Assembly (NCBI RefSeq): GCF_003985125.1
Contig: NZ_ML133579.1
Coordinates: 1 to 64,000 of the forward strand
Source of the DNA: Rhizobium phaseoli
GTDB lineage: Bacteria; Pseudomonadota; Alphaproteobacteria; Rhizobiales; Rhizobiaceae
DNA: 64,000 bases
Direction: 5' to 3'
This document shows positions 23,840-33,077 of the stretch, piece by piece; the first letter of the stretch is position 1, and each line of letters opens with the position of its first letter. Position numbers and translations under genes: made by a program. The notes below the pieces were generated by a model that searched no databases, had not been told where the DNA came from, and saw only the letters and a program-made list of their open reading frames with translations.

Positions 23840-24963
23840 GACACCTGACCTTCTCCTGGCAGGGCGTGACCGCCCTCCTCCTCTGCCTTGCAGCGCTGAT
23901 CACCCTGCCGCTGCTGGCCGAGGGGGCGGCACGGCCCTTCACCGATGGCACGGCGAGCCTCGTCTTCATCATCGTCGCCGCCGCCGCACTGCTGTCCTTC
24001 GCGCCACAGCCGCTGGCCTACCGCGCCACCGTGCTGTTCATCGGCGCCCATGGCGCCGCCTGGATGCTGCTGTCCACCCTCTCCGGCAACGAGGGCATGG
24101 CGACGCGGGCTTTCTTCCTGCTGCTCTTCGCTTGCTGGCTGCTGGCTTGGCGATGTGTCACCGAGCTATCGAAACAGCAGCCCGTCACCGCCTTCGGCAA
24201 ATCGGCGCTGCAACTGCTGATCCCGGCAATTTTCGGCGCCTGGATCCTCATCCTCTGGGAGGCGGCAACGCGCGGCGCCGGCATTCCCTTCATCATCCTG
24301 CCGCCACCAAGCGCCATCGGCACCCGTATCATGGCTTCCCTGCCGATCCTCGGCGACGACATCAGACAGACCATCTTCAAGGCGGTATTGATCGGCTATA
24401 TCATCGGCTGCCTTAGCGGCTTCATCGTCGCGGTGCTGGCCGATCGCGTCGCCTTCCTGCGCCGCGGCCTGCTGCCGATCGGCAACATGGTCTCAGCCCT
24501 GCCGATCATCGGCATCGCCCCCGTCATGGTCATGTGGTTCGGCTTCGACTGGCCGTCGAAGGCCGCAGTCGTCATCATCATGACCTTCTTCCCGATGCTG
24601 GTGAACACCGTCGCCGGCCTTGCCGCCTCCGGCAGCATGGAACGCGACCTGATGCGCACCTATGCCTCGAACGACTGGCAGACGCTGCTGAAGCTCAAGC
24701 TTCCGGCGGCCATGCCCTTCATTTTCAACGCACTGAAGATCAACTCGACGCTGGCGCTGATTGGTGCCATCGTTGCCGAATTCTTCGGGACGCCGATCGT
24801 CGGCATGGGCTTTCGCATCTCCACCGAGATCGGCCGCATGAATGTCGACATGGTTTGGGCGGAAATCGCCGTTGCGGCGCTGGCCGGCTCGATTTTCTAT
24901 GGCATCATCGCCCTGACGGAACGGGCGGTGACATTCTGGCATCCGTCTATCCGTGGTGGCTAG
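23836..24963 (+). CDS. ABC transporter permease 2
   Basis: A 375-residue permease with an extended N-terminal part of four predicted membrane segments (residues about 8-115) before the usual BPD_transp_1 core. The docking loop is seen in ERDLMRTYASNDWQTLLKLK. The ATG overlaps the stop of permease 1. The extra N-terminal helices are a distinguishing mark of this two-permease subgroup, found next to hydantoinase genes in rhizobia as far as I know. Confidence 0.87.
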   Translation: MRHLTFSWQGVTALLLCLAALITLPLLAEGAARPFTDGTASLVFIIVAAAALLSFAPQPLAYRATVLFIGAHGAAWMLLSTLSGNEGMATRAFFLLLFACWLLAWRCVTELSKQQPVTAFGKSALQLLIPAIFGAWILILWEAATRGAGIPFIILPPPSAIGTRIMASLPILGDDIRQTIFKAVLIGYIIGCLSGFIVAVLADRVAFLRRGLLPIGNMVSALPIIGIAPVMVMWFGFDWPSKAAVVIIMTFFPMLVNTVAGLAASGSMERDLMRTYASNDWQTLLKLKLPAAMPFIFNALKINSTLALIGAIVAEFFGTPIVGMGFRISTEIGRMNVDMVWAEIAVAALAGSIFYGIIALTERAVTFWHPSIRGG

Positions 24964-25022
24964 GCGCGCACGGGCCTCGCAAATGGGGTTCGGGCATAAC
25001 TTCAGAGGGTAAGGAAAAGAAA

Positions 25023-25994
25023 ATGAAAAAGTTGATGGTTGCAATGATGGCGAGCGCCATGACGCTGGCCGCCGCGCACGCGATGGCCGCCGACAAGGTC
25101 GTGCTGCAGTTGAAATGGGTGACGCAGGGCCAGTTCGGCGGTTACTACGTCGCTAAGGACAAGGGCTTTTACAAGGAAGAGGGCCTGGACGTCGACATTA
25201 AGCCGGGCGGTCCCGATATCGCCCCCGAACAGGTGATCGCCGGCGGCGGCGCCGATGTCATCGTCGACTGGATGGGCGGCGCTCTCGTTGCCCGCGAGAA
25301 GGGTGTTCCGCTCGTCAACATCGCCCAGCCCTATCAGAAGTCGGGCCTGGAAATGATCTGCCGCAAGGACGGCCCTGTTAAAACCGAGGCCGACTTCAAG
25401 GGGCATACGCTCGGTGTCTGGTTCTTCGGCAACGAGTATCCCTTCTTCGCCTGGATGAACAAGCTCGGCCTCTCCACCGAAGGCGGCCCGAACGGCGTCA
25501 CCGTGCTGAAGCAGAGCTTCGACGTGCAGCCGCTCGTCCAGAAGCAGGCCGACTGCATCTCCGTCATGACCTATAATGAATACTGGCAGGCGATCGATGC
25601 CGGCTTCAAGCCGGAGGAACTGACGGTCTTCAACTATACCGCGATGGGCAACGACCTCCTGGAAGACGGCCTCTACGCGATGGAAGACAAGCTGAAGGAT
25701 CCGGCCTTCAAGGAGAAAATGGTCAAGTTCGTCCGCGCCTCGATGAAGGGCTGGAAGTACGCGACCCAAAACCCTGATGAAGCTGCCGAGATCGTCATGG
25801 ACAATGGCGGCCAGGACGAGAACCACCAGAAGCGCATGATGGGCGAAGTCGCCAAGCTCGTCGGCGACGGCTCCGGCAAGCTGGACGAAGCGCTCTATGC
25901 CCGCACAGCAAAGGCGCTGCTCGACCAGAAGATTATCAGCAAGGAGCCTTCGGGCGCCTGGACGCACGACATTACCGACGCTGCTTCCAAGTAA
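25023..25994 (+). CDS. NMT1/THI5-type periplasmic substrate-binding protein
   Basis: A 323-residue protein with a clear signal peptide (MKKLMVAMMASAMTLAAAHA, cleavage near residue 22) and an NMT1-like fold: LKWVTQGQFGGYYVAKDKGF and YKEEGLDVDIKPGGPDI. Proteins of this fold bind pyrimidine precursors, thiamine precursors or related rings. It closes the transporter operon and would deliver ligand to permeases 1 and 2. The start follows AAGGAAAAG. A strong terminator lies 22 bases after the stop. Confidence 0.9.
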   Translation: MKKLMVAMMASAMTLAAAHAMAADKVVLQLKWVTQGQFGGYYVAKDKGFYKEEGLDVDIKPGGPDIAPEQVIAGGGADVIVDWMGGALVAREKGVPLVNIAQPYQKSGLEMICRKDGPVKTEADFKGHTLGVWFFGNEYPFFAWMNKLGLSTEGGPNGVTVLKQSFDVQPLVQKQADCISVMTYNEYWQAIDAGFKPEELTVFNYTAMGNDLLEDGLYAMEDKLKDPAFKEKMVKFVRASMKGWKYATQNPDEAAEIVMDNGGQDENHQKRMMGEVAKLVGDGSGKLDEALYARTAKALLDQKIISKEPSGAWTHDITDAASK

Positions 25995-26015
25995 TCGCGG
26001 CAACATTGCAGGGCG

Positions 26016-26042
26016 AACGCGCGGAGAAGGTCTCCGCGCGTT
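26016..26042 (+). terminator. Rho-independent terminator of the transporter operon
   Basis: AACGCGCGGAG (26016-26026) pairs with CTCCGCGCGTT (26032-26042) around a 5-base loop, followed by TTTCATATTTTT. Confidence 0.85.
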
Positions 26043-26392
26043 TCATATTTTTCCTGCTTTCATAAAAAAACACCGGGCAGCTGTCGCATTTGTCCGGCGT
26101 CAAACGTCATTCGGGTAGAGCCAGGATCAATCATCGTCATGCTCGCATAACCCTTCGGTGATTGATTCAGGTTCTGATGGTAATTATTATCGGCTCATGG
26201 GGAATTGTTTTCTGCCGGGCTTGCATATCGAGCAAATCGATACCAATTAGAAGCCGATTTGCCGGCGAGGGATGAAGACGGCAATGATGTGCGGATACCC
26301 TTGAGAATGCAGGAAAGGCAGTGGCCTGGTCGCGAGCTGAAGGACAGACGCGCGAGTTCGGCCAACCTTGTTACAAGATTGGACGACGACGC
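26043..26392 (+). promoter_or_regulatory. 350-base upstream region of the RND efflux operon
   Basis: AT-richer than the flanks, without a convincing gene. It includes AATCGATACCAATT near 26230-26250, an AT-rich stretch that could bind a regulator. No efflux regulator gene is adjacent. Promoter elements cannot be placed with confidence. Confidence 0.3.
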
Positions 26393-27583
26393 ATGGCACG
26401 CAGGCCGAACGGATTTTTAGGTGCATCCACCCTTTTTGCAGCGGCACTGGCTGCATCCACCGCATTTTCGCAGGAAGCGCCGGTCGCAAAACCGCAGCAG
26501 AACCTGCCGGCCATCGTCGTTACCACAGCGACAAACCGCACTCTCGTCGACCGTGTCATCGGCACCGGAACGGTCAAGCCCGTCGAGGAGGTCTATATCC
26601 AACCGCAGGTCGAGGGACTGTCGATCCGCACGCTGAAAGCCGATGTTGGCGACAAGGTTCAGGCCGATAGCACGCTGGCGACCCTGAACGATGATGCGTT
26701 GGTATTAGAGAAAAGCCAGATGATGGCGACGAAGGCCAAAGGCGAGGCAAGCCTTGCTCAGCTGCGCGCCCAACTCATCGAAGCCCAGGCCAACGCCGAA
26801 CAGGCCAGGCAGCAACAGGCCCGCGCTCAGGAAATGGGCAAGAAGGGTACCGTTTCCACCGCCCAGGTCGAACAGGCCGATGCGACCGCCGCCGCCGCCA
26901 ATGCCCGCGTCGTTTCCGCCGAGCAGGCGATCGAAGTCGCCGAAGCCGATCTCAAGGTCTTCGACAGCCAGATCGCCGATGCGGATCTGAAGCTTGCCCG
27001 CACTGACGTGAAGACGCCGGTCGCCGGCACGATCGCGGCCAAGAACGCCAAGGTCGGCGCCATTGCCGCCGGCAACGGCGATCCGCTGTTCACCCTCATC
27101 CGCGACGGCGATATCGAGCTTGTCGCCGAAGTCGCCGAAAGTGACATCGTCAGGATCATGGCCGGCCAGAAGGCGACGATTTCGCTGTCCGGCAGCCGCG
27201 AGAAGCTCTCCGGCGCCGTGCGCCTGGTGTCGCCGACCGTCGATCCCACCACCCGCCTCGGCCTCGTGCATATCTCGATCGACGATGACAGCAAGGCGCG
27301 CTCCGGCATGTATGGCAGCGCTGAAATCGTCGTGCGCGAGACACAAGGCGTATCTCTTCCCCTGACCGCGGTCCTGACGGGCAATGAAGGCTCATCGGCC
27401 CGCAAGGTCGAGGACGGTGTGGTAAAATTCGCCAAGATCGAGACCGGCATCCAGGACGGCGCCTATGTCGAGATCGTTCGGGGATTGAAGAGCGGCGATG
27501 AGGTCGTGGCCAAAGCGGGTGCTTATGTCCGCGACGGCGACCACATCACGCCGGTGCGTGAACAGCCCGCGGCTTCCAACTAA
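26393..27583 (+). CDS. RND efflux periplasmic adaptor (membrane fusion protein)
   Basis: A 396-residue HlyD/AcrA-type adaptor. Residues 1-25 are a signal peptide (FLGASTLFAAALAASTAF). The lipoyl half-motifs appear as VEEVYIQPQVEGLSIRTL and VKTPVAGTIAAKNAKVG, flanking a long alpha-helical hairpin (residues about 100-200, rich in Ala/Gln). The beta-barrel and membrane-proximal parts follow. It links the RND pump at 27596 to an outer-membrane channel not encoded here. The ATG 26393 is 12 bases before a signal-like start and is preceded by GGACGACGAC. Confidence 0.9.
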   Translation: MARRPNGFLGASTLFAAALAASTAFSQEAPVAKPQQNLPAIVVTTATNRTLVDRVIGTGTVKPVEEVYIQPQVEGLSIRTLKADVGDKVQADSTLATLNDDALVLEKSQMMATKAKGEASLAQLRAQLIEAQANAEQARQQQARAQEMGKKGTVSTAQVEQADATAAAANARVVSAEQAIEVAEADLKVFDSQIADADLKLARTDVKTPVAGTIAAKNAKVGAIAAGNGDPLFTLIRDGDIELVAEVAESDIVRIMAGQKATISLSGSREKLSGAVRLVSPTVDPTTRLGLVHISIDDDSKARSGMYGSAEIVVRETQGVSLPLTAVLTGNEGSSARKVEDGVVKFAKIETGIQDGAYVEIVRGLKSGDEVVAKAGAYVRDGDHITPVREQPAASN

Positions 27584-27595
27584 AGAGACCATTCG

Positions 27596-30500
27596 ATGAA
27601 TTTTTCAGCCTGGTCCATTCGAAACCCGATCGCGCCGCTGCTCGCCTTCTGCCTGTTGATATTCATCGGCATCCAGTCCTTCAACACGCTGCCGATCACC
27701 CGCTTCCCGAACATCGACGTGCCGCTGGTTTCGATCAGCGTGACGCAGAGCGGCGCTTCGCCGGCCGAACTGGAAATGCAGGTGACGAAGGAGATCGAAG
27801 ACGCGATCGCCTCGATCACCGGCATCGACGAAATCCAGTCGACGGTGACCGACGGCAGCTCGCAGACCAACGTCATGTTCCGCATGGAAGTGCCGACGGA
27901 ACAGGCCGTGCAGGACGTCAAGGATGCGATCGATCGCATCCGCAGCGACCTGCCGGCGACAGCCGAAACGCCGATCGTCACCAAAGTCGATGTCGAAGGT
28001 CAGGCAATCCAGACCTTCGCGGTGTCGTCGCCCGACATGTCGCTGGAAGAACTCTCCTGGTTCGTCGACGATACGATCAAGCGCGCGCTGCAGGGCCAGG
28101 CCGGCATCGGTCGCGTCGATCGCTACGGCGGCGCCGAGCGTGAAGTGCGCATCGAGCTCACCCCCGCCAAACTCGATGCCCATGGCATCACCGCCGCAAG
28201 CGTGAACCAGCAGCTGCGCGGCACCAACGTCGACCTCGGCTCCGGCCGCGGCCAGGTGGCGGGCAGCGAACAGGCGATCCGCGTTCTCGGCGACGCCCGC
28301 AATGTCGCCGAACTCGCCGACACGACGATCGCGCTGCCGAACGGCCGTTTCGTCAAGCTGTCCGACCTCGGCGTCATCAAGGACACTTATGAGGAGCCGA
28401 AATCCTTCTCGCGCTTCAACGACACGCCTGTTGTCACATTCGGTGTCTTCCGTTCGAAGGGCGCCAGCGAGGTCAGCGTCGCCGAAACCGTGGCGCAGAG
28501 CCTCGACAAGGTCAGAGCCGACAACCCGAATGTGAAGATCGAGATGATCGACGATTCGGTTTATTTCACCTACGGCAATTACGAAGCCGCCATCCATACG
28601 CTGCTCGAAGGCGCGCTGCTCGCCGTCATCGTCGTCCTGCTGTTCCTCCGGAACTGGCGTGCGACGCTGATCTCGGCGATCGCCCTCCCCCTCTCCGCGA
28701 TCCCGACCTTCTGGGTCATGGACATGATGGGCTTCTCGCTAAACCTCGTCAGCTTCCTTGCCTTGACGCTGGCAACCGGCATCCTCGTCGACGATGCAAT
28801 CGTCGAAATCGAAAACATCGCCCGCCACATCAAGATGGGCAAGACGCCCTATCGGGCGGCGATCGAGGCGGCTGATGAAATCGGCCTCGCCGTCATCGCC
28901 ACCACTTTCACCATCATCGCCGTCTTCGTGCCGGTTTCCTTCATGCCCGGCATTCCCGGCCAGTACTTCATCCAGTTCGGCCTGACCGTCGCTTTCTCCG
29001 TCTTCTTCTCGCTGATGGTGGCGCGCCTGATCACGCCGATGATGGCCGCCTATCTCATGCGCGCCGAGGATGGCGTCGACGACCATCATGACAATGACGG
29101 CCTGCTGATGAAGGGCTATACGCGCCTTGTCACCGGCACGACTCGCAAGTGGTATTGGCGTTATACGACGTTGATTGTGGCCCTCCTCTTCACGGTTGGT
29201 TCGGTCATATCGCTATTCATGTTCGTGCCAGGCAGCTTCCTGCCGCCGGAAGACGCCTCGCGTATCGTTCTCTCCGTCGAACTGCCGCCGAATGCGCGGC
29301 TTGACGACACCGAGAAGACGACCGATGCGATCTATGACAGGGTCAAGGACATCAACGGCGTCGAAAGCGTCTTCGTACTCGGAGGCGCATCGCCGAAGGG
29401 CGAACTCGAACTGCGCCGCGCGACGATCACGCTCGCGCTCGACAAGCTCGACCAGTCGTTGGTCAAGAAGGTGGTCAACGATGTGCTCGGCCGCATCCCG
29501 GTCATCGGCCCGATGCTGCCGAAGGTCGAAGTTCACGGCCGTGAACGTCCTCAATGGGACATTGAAAAGGAAGTCTTCGCCAAGCTGCGCGATATTCCCG
29601 ACGTCCATATCCTCAAGCTCAACGACCGCGGCGAACGCGACCTCTCCTTCAACTTCCTTTCCAAGAACGAGAAGGACCTGAACGACGCCGTCGGCATCCT
29701 GGAATCCAAGCTGCGCGCCGATCCGTTGCTGGCAAACGTCAGCGCCGACGGCGCCCTGCCCCGTCCGGAACTGCAGGTCTACCCGCGCAAGGACGAGGCC
29801 GCCCGCCTCGGCATCACGCCGCAACAGATTTCCGAAACGATCCGCGTCGCCACCATCGGCGATGTGGATGCGGCCCTTGCCAAGATCTCGCTCGACGATC
29901 GCCAGATCCCGATCCGGGTGCAGGCAGCACTCGACATGCGCCGCGACCTCGCGGCCATCCGGGCGTTGAAGATCCAGACCGCCAGCGGCGGCACCGTTCC
30001 GCTCGCAAGCGTCGCCAATATCGACTATTCGGAAGGCGTAAGCTCGATCAAGCGCAACAACCGCAACCGCGTCGTCGCGATCGGCTCCGACCTGCCGCAG
30101 GGCGTGGCGCTCGACACGGCCTCGGCCCGCTTCCGCGAAATCGTCAAGGCCGCCAACATTCCGGCCTCCGTCCACCTTGCCGAAAGCGGCGATACCAAGG
30201 TTCAGACCGAGATGCAGCAGAGCTTCGTCAACGCCATGTTGATGGGTCTTCTGCTGGTGCTGACGGTGCTTATCCTGCTCTTCAAGGACGTGATCCAGCC
30301 CTTCACCATCCTATTCTCGCTGCCGCTTGCCATCGGTGGCGTCGCGGCGGCTCTGATCATCACCAGCAATCCGCTGTCGATGCCGGTCATGATCGGCATT
30401 CTGATGCTGATGGGGATCGTCACCAAGAACGCCATCCTGCTCGTCGATTTTGCGATCGAGATGCGCCATCAGGGCATGGCCCGTGTCGAGGCCATGGTCG

Positions 30501-30925
30501 AAGCCGGCCGCAAGCGTGCCCGGCCGATCATCATGACTTCGATCGCCATGTCAGCGGGCATGCTGCCGTCGGCGCTCGGTGTCGGCGAAGGTGGCTCGTT
30601 CCGCGCGCCGATGGCAATCGCCGTGATCGGCGGCATCATCGTCTCGACGGTGCTGTCGCTCGTCGTCGTGCCGTCCTTCTTCCTGATCATGGACGACCTG
30701 TCCCGCCTGCTCGGCTGGATGTTCGGCCGTCTGGTCGGCCGGAAGGACCAGGAGGACCTGCCGCTGTCGCGCGAGGATCTCACCCGCGTTACCCGCGAGA
30801 ACCGGAGCGACATCGATGCGCTGGACGAGCGTCTGACCGCGATCGAAAAGCCGGAAGGCAAGCGCAAGAGTTCCACCGGCAAGGACACGAACGTACTCCG
30901 CTTACCGCCGTTTGCGGCGGAGTGA
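27596..30925 (+). CDS. RND-family efflux pump, inner-membrane subunit
   Basis: A 1109-residue pump with the RND layout: first membrane helix at residues about 13-30, two large periplasmic loops and two groups of transmembrane helices. The proton-relay acids are in the fourth helix (ATGILVDDAIVEIENIARH). The second half has the matching helix group (LLLVLTVLILLFKD, MGIVTKNAILLVDFAIEM). It starts 13 bases after the adaptor gene and ends with a charged cytoplasmic tail of about 90 residues, longer than in AcrB. The drug or metabolite is unknown. A strong bidirectional terminator follows. Confidence 0.93.
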   Translation: MNFSAWSIRNPIAPLLAFCLLIFIGIQSFNTLPITRFPNIDVPLVSISVTQSGASPAELEMQVTKEIEDAIASITGIDEIQSTVTDGSSQTNVMFRMEVPTEQAVQDVKDAIDRIRSDLPATAETPIVTKVDVEGQAIQTFAVSSPDMSLEELSWFVDDTIKRALQGQAGIGRVDRYGGAEREVRIELTPAKLDAHGITAASVNQQLRGTNVDLGSGRGQVAGSEQAIRVLGDARNVAELADTTIALPNGRFVKLSDLGVIKDTYEEPKSFSRFNDTPVVTFGVFRSKGASEVSVAETVAQSLDKVRADNPNVKIEMIDDSVYFTYGNYEAAIHTLLEGALLAVIVVLLFLRNWRATLISAIALPLSAIPTFWVMDMMGFSLNLVSFLALTLATGILVDDAIVEIENIARHIKMGKTPYRAAIEAADEIGLAVIATTFTIIAVFVPVSFMPGIPGQYFIQFGLTVAFSVFFSLMVARLITPMMAAYLMRAEDGVDDHHDNDGLLMKGYTRLVTGTTRKWYWRYTTLIVALLFTVGSVISLFMFVPGSFLPPEDASRIVLSVELPPNARLDDTEKTTDAIYDRVKDINGVESVFVLGGASPKGELELRRATITLALDKLDQSLVKKVVNDVLGRIPVIGPMLPKVEVHGRERPQWDIEKEVFAKLRDIPDVHILKLNDRGERDLSFNFLSKNEKDLNDAVGILESKLRADPLLANVSADGALPRPELQVYPRKDEAARLGITPQQISETIRVATIGDVDAALAKISLDDRQIPIRVQAALDMRRDLAAIRALKIQTASGGTVPLASVANIDYSEGVSSIKRNNRNRVVAIGSDLPQGVALDTASARFREIVKAANIPASVHLAESGDTKVQTEMQQSFVNAMLMGLLLVLTVLILLFKDVIQPFTILFSLPLAIGGVAAALIITSNPLSMPVMIGILMLMGIVTKNAILLVDFAIEMRHQGMARVEAMVEAGRKRARPIIMTSIAMSAGMLPSALGVGEGGSFRAPMAIAVIGGIIVSTVLSLVVVPSFFLIMDDLSRLLGWMFGRLVGRKDQEDLPLSREDLTRVTRENRSDIDALDERLTAIEKPEGKRKSSTGKDTNVLRLPPFAAE

Positions 30926-30941
30926 AGAAAGCCAAGAAAAC

Positions 30942-30973
30942 AAACGGGCCGGGAGCGAACTCCCGGCCCGTTT
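30942..30973. terminator. Bidirectional terminator between the RND operon and ureG
   Basis: AAACGGGCCGGGAG (30942-30955) pairs with CTCCCGGCCCGTTT (30960-30973) around CGAA, with T-rich sequence on the plus side (TTTTCTTTTTTT). The minus side is also T-rich, so it can serve the convergent urease operon. Confidence 0.9.
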
Positions 30974-31026
30974 TCTTTTTTTGCTCTTGTCGCGGCCGGC
31001 GATTTCGAGCGGCTGCGGGATGACCG

Positions 31027-31638
31027 TCAGAGCCCGCCCTGTTCCCTGAGGAAACTGACGATCGAATTAACGCCGTCGCCCCGCTTCATGTCGGAAAAGA
31101 CGAAGGGGCGTGAGGCGCGCATGCGCGTCGCATCCCGGTCCATCACGTCGAGATCGGCGCCGACATGAGGCGCGAGGTCCTTCTTGTTGATGACGAGCAG
31201 GTCCGAACGGGTGATGCCGGGCCCGCCCTTGCGCGGGATTTCCTCGCCCTGGCAGACGGAGATGACATAGATGGTGATGTCGGCGAGATCGGGTGAAAAG
31301 GTCGCCGCCAGATTGTCACCGCCGGACTCGATGAAGACGACGTCGAGATCGGGAAAGCGTTCGTTCAGGCTGGCGATCGCCTGAAGATTGATCGTCGCAT
31401 CCTCACGAATGGCAGTGTGCGGGCAGCCGCCGGTCTCCACGCCGACGATGCGGTCGGACGGCAAAGCCTGCATCCGTACCAGCGCCTCGGCATCCTCGGT
31501 CGTATAGATGTCGTTGGTGACGACGGCGACCGAATAATCGTCGCGCATCGCCTTGCAGAGCTTTTCCGTCAGCGCCGTTTTGCCCGAGCCGACCGGCCCG
31601 CCAATGCCGACGCGCAGGGGTCCGTTTCTTGATTTCAT
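31027..31638 (-). CDS. ureG: Urease accessory GTPase UreG
   Basis: A 203-residue SIMIBI GTPase. P-loop GIGGPVGSGKTALTEKL, the nickel-carrying Cys-Pro-His in ETGGCPHTAIREDA, VFIESGGDN, and the guanine motif in LLVINKKDLAPHVG are all present. It delivers nickel to urease with UreE, UreF and UreD. The ATG at 31638 has GGAG at 8 bases; an in-frame GTG three codons earlier is less likely. It is the last gene of the urease operon. Confidence 0.95.
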   Translation of the reverse strand: MKSRNGPLRVGIGGPVGSGKTALTEKLCKAMRDDYSVAVVTNDIYTTEDAEALVRMQALPSDRIVGVETGGCPHTAIREDATINLQAIASLNERFPDLDVVFIESGGDNLAATFSPDLADITIYVISVCQGEEIPRKGGPGITRSDLLVINKKDLAPHVGADLDVMDRDATRMRASRPFVFSDMKRGDGVNSIVSFLREQGGL

Positions 31639-31727
31639 GTGTTTCACTCCAATCGAGCCGGATGATAGCGACGGCGGCGGCGCGCGCCACCGTCAAATGG
31701 CGCAGTTTCCGCGGTTAATTGACGTCC

Positions 31728-32399
31728 TCACGAGCGAAACAACCGCGTCGTCTGAGTCTCGTGGCGCAGGCTGGCGATATCGGCCTGCACGGTAGCCGAG
31801 CCGAGCTCGTCGAGTGTCGACGCTGCCGCCCGCCGGGCAACCTCCACGATATGCTCTTCAAGGCCGGCCAGCACGGCAACGCCATCCCGCTGCCCCGCCA
31901 CGCCAAGACGGATGCCTGACGAAACCGCTTGCGAGGCATAGGCGTGCAGGAAGGCCGCGAGCACTTTCTCAAGCCCTATGCCGTGCGCGCCCGCAACCGC
32001 TCCGACGGCGACGGGATAAGCGGCCTTGCCGGGAAGCCTCTCGAACACCTCATCCGGCCAGGCCCGCGCTGCCGCGAGAAAGGCGTCACCGAGCAGCATG
32101 GTTTCCTGGTGGCGCTCACGCGACCCGGCAAGGGCCTCGGCGAGAGCGGCAATCTCGGCAAGGAACGCGGGGCTCGCCTGTTGCCTGTGGCTCTCAGCCA
32201 GCAGCACCGCGTCGTTCCAGACCGAACCATGGCTGATCAATGTGGCGATCCAGGCGGCAAGCGAGGCCGCATCGATGACGAGCCCATCGGCCGTCGCCCG
32301 TTCCAGCCCGCCCGAATAGGCAAAACCGCCAATCGGAAAGGCCGGCGAGAGCCACGCCGTCAGGCGCAGCAAGGCCTGCAACTCGCGATCCCCGGTCAT
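31728..32399 (-). CDS. ureF: Urease accessory protein UreF
   Basis: A 223-residue all-helical protein with the UreF start motif WLSPAFPIGGFAYSGGLE and the mid-region GDAFLAAARAWP. UreF sits in the UreG-UreF-UreD nickel-loading complex and gates GTP hydrolysis. It begins 7 bases after ureE ends and is followed by ureG after about 90 bases. Length and order are those of other rhizobial urease operons. Confidence 0.95.
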   Translation of the reverse strand: MTGDRELQALLRLTAWLSPAFPIGGFAYSGGLERATADGLVIDAASLAAWIATLISHGSVWNDAVLLAESHRQQASPAFLAEIAALAEALAGSRERHQETMLLGDAFLAAARAWPDEVFERLPGKAAYPVAVGAVAGAHGIGLEKVLAAFLHAYASQAVSSGIRLGVAGQRDGVAVLAGLEEHIVEVARRAAASTLDELGSATVQADIASLRHETQTTRLFRS

Positions 32400-32405
32400 T
32401 GTGCT

Positions 32406-32993
32406 TCAATCGTGCTTGTGGCCGTGATGATGCCCGTGGTCATGATCGTGGTCGCAGCTGTGATCATGCTGGTGGTCATGGCCGTGTGCGTGACCGTGAT
32501 CATGATCATGGTTGTGACCGTGATCATGGGCGGCCTGACCGTGATCATGCGAATGCCCGCCATGGGAATGATAGGCGCCGCGCGCAGGCTGGAAGGGCTC
32601 ATTGATCTCAAGCACGGTGGCGCCGAGCCCCTGCAGCATGTTGCGAATGACATGATCGCGCAGGATGACGATGCGGTCCTCCTCGATCTGGGCGGCAAGA
32701 TGACGGTTGCCGAGATGCCAAGCAAGCTCGACGAGATGCGTGCGGTCGTGTCCGCGAATTTCGAAGAGTTTCTCGTCGGCAGCCAGAATCTCGATCAGTT
32801 CCCCATCTTCGCGCACCAGCAGGTCGCCATTGGCGAAGAGCACCGGGTCCTTGAGATCGAGCATGACCATCTCGCCATTTTCCAGATGCAGCAGCTTGCG
32901 GCGCAGATGGCGCAGATCGTGCGGCAGCTTGACCTGGGCGGTCGGATGGGAGGACGGGGTACCGGCGGGAATATAGGAAGTGACGCGCTGCAT
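32406..32993 (-). CDS. ureE: Nickel chaperone UreE with long His-rich tail
   Basis: A 195-residue protein. The N-terminal half is the peptide-binding beta domain (LPHDLRHLRRKLLHLENGEM), followed by the metal-binding domain (LVELAWHLGNRHLAAQIEED). The last 50 or so residues are almost all His, Asp and Gly in HDHGH-type repeats, about 24 histidines in all. This is a nickel reservoir like that of Klebsiella UreE but longer. The coding repeat makes the DNA at 32406-32570 look like a short-period repeat. It is followed closely by ureF. Confidence 0.95.
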   Translation of the reverse strand: MQRVTSYIPAGTPSSHPTAQVKLPHDLRHLRRKLLHLENGEMVMLDLKDPVLFANGDLLVREDGELIEILAADEKLFEIRGHDRTHLVELAWHLGNRHLAAQIEEDRIVILRDHVIRNMLQGLGATVLEINEPFQPARGAYHSHGGHSHDHGQAAHDHGHNHDHDHGHAHGHDHQHDHSCDHDHDHGHHHGHKHD

Positions 32994-33077
32994 GATAGGT
33001 CCGTTTTGCTGAGACGAGCACGCAAAATAGCCTTTCCCGGCGCAAGCACCAATGGCCTTTTGCTCAGGTCAGGACTT

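Noticed and set aside
26205..26420. A 71-codon frame before the RND adaptor gene
   Set aside because: It overlaps the adaptor's signal peptide region in another frame and lacks any recognisable feature.
32406..32570. Short-period DNA repeat (GTGATCATG-like units) that could be taken for a repeat array
   Set aside because: It encodes the His/Asp-rich tail of UreE; there are no spacers and no CRISPR layout.
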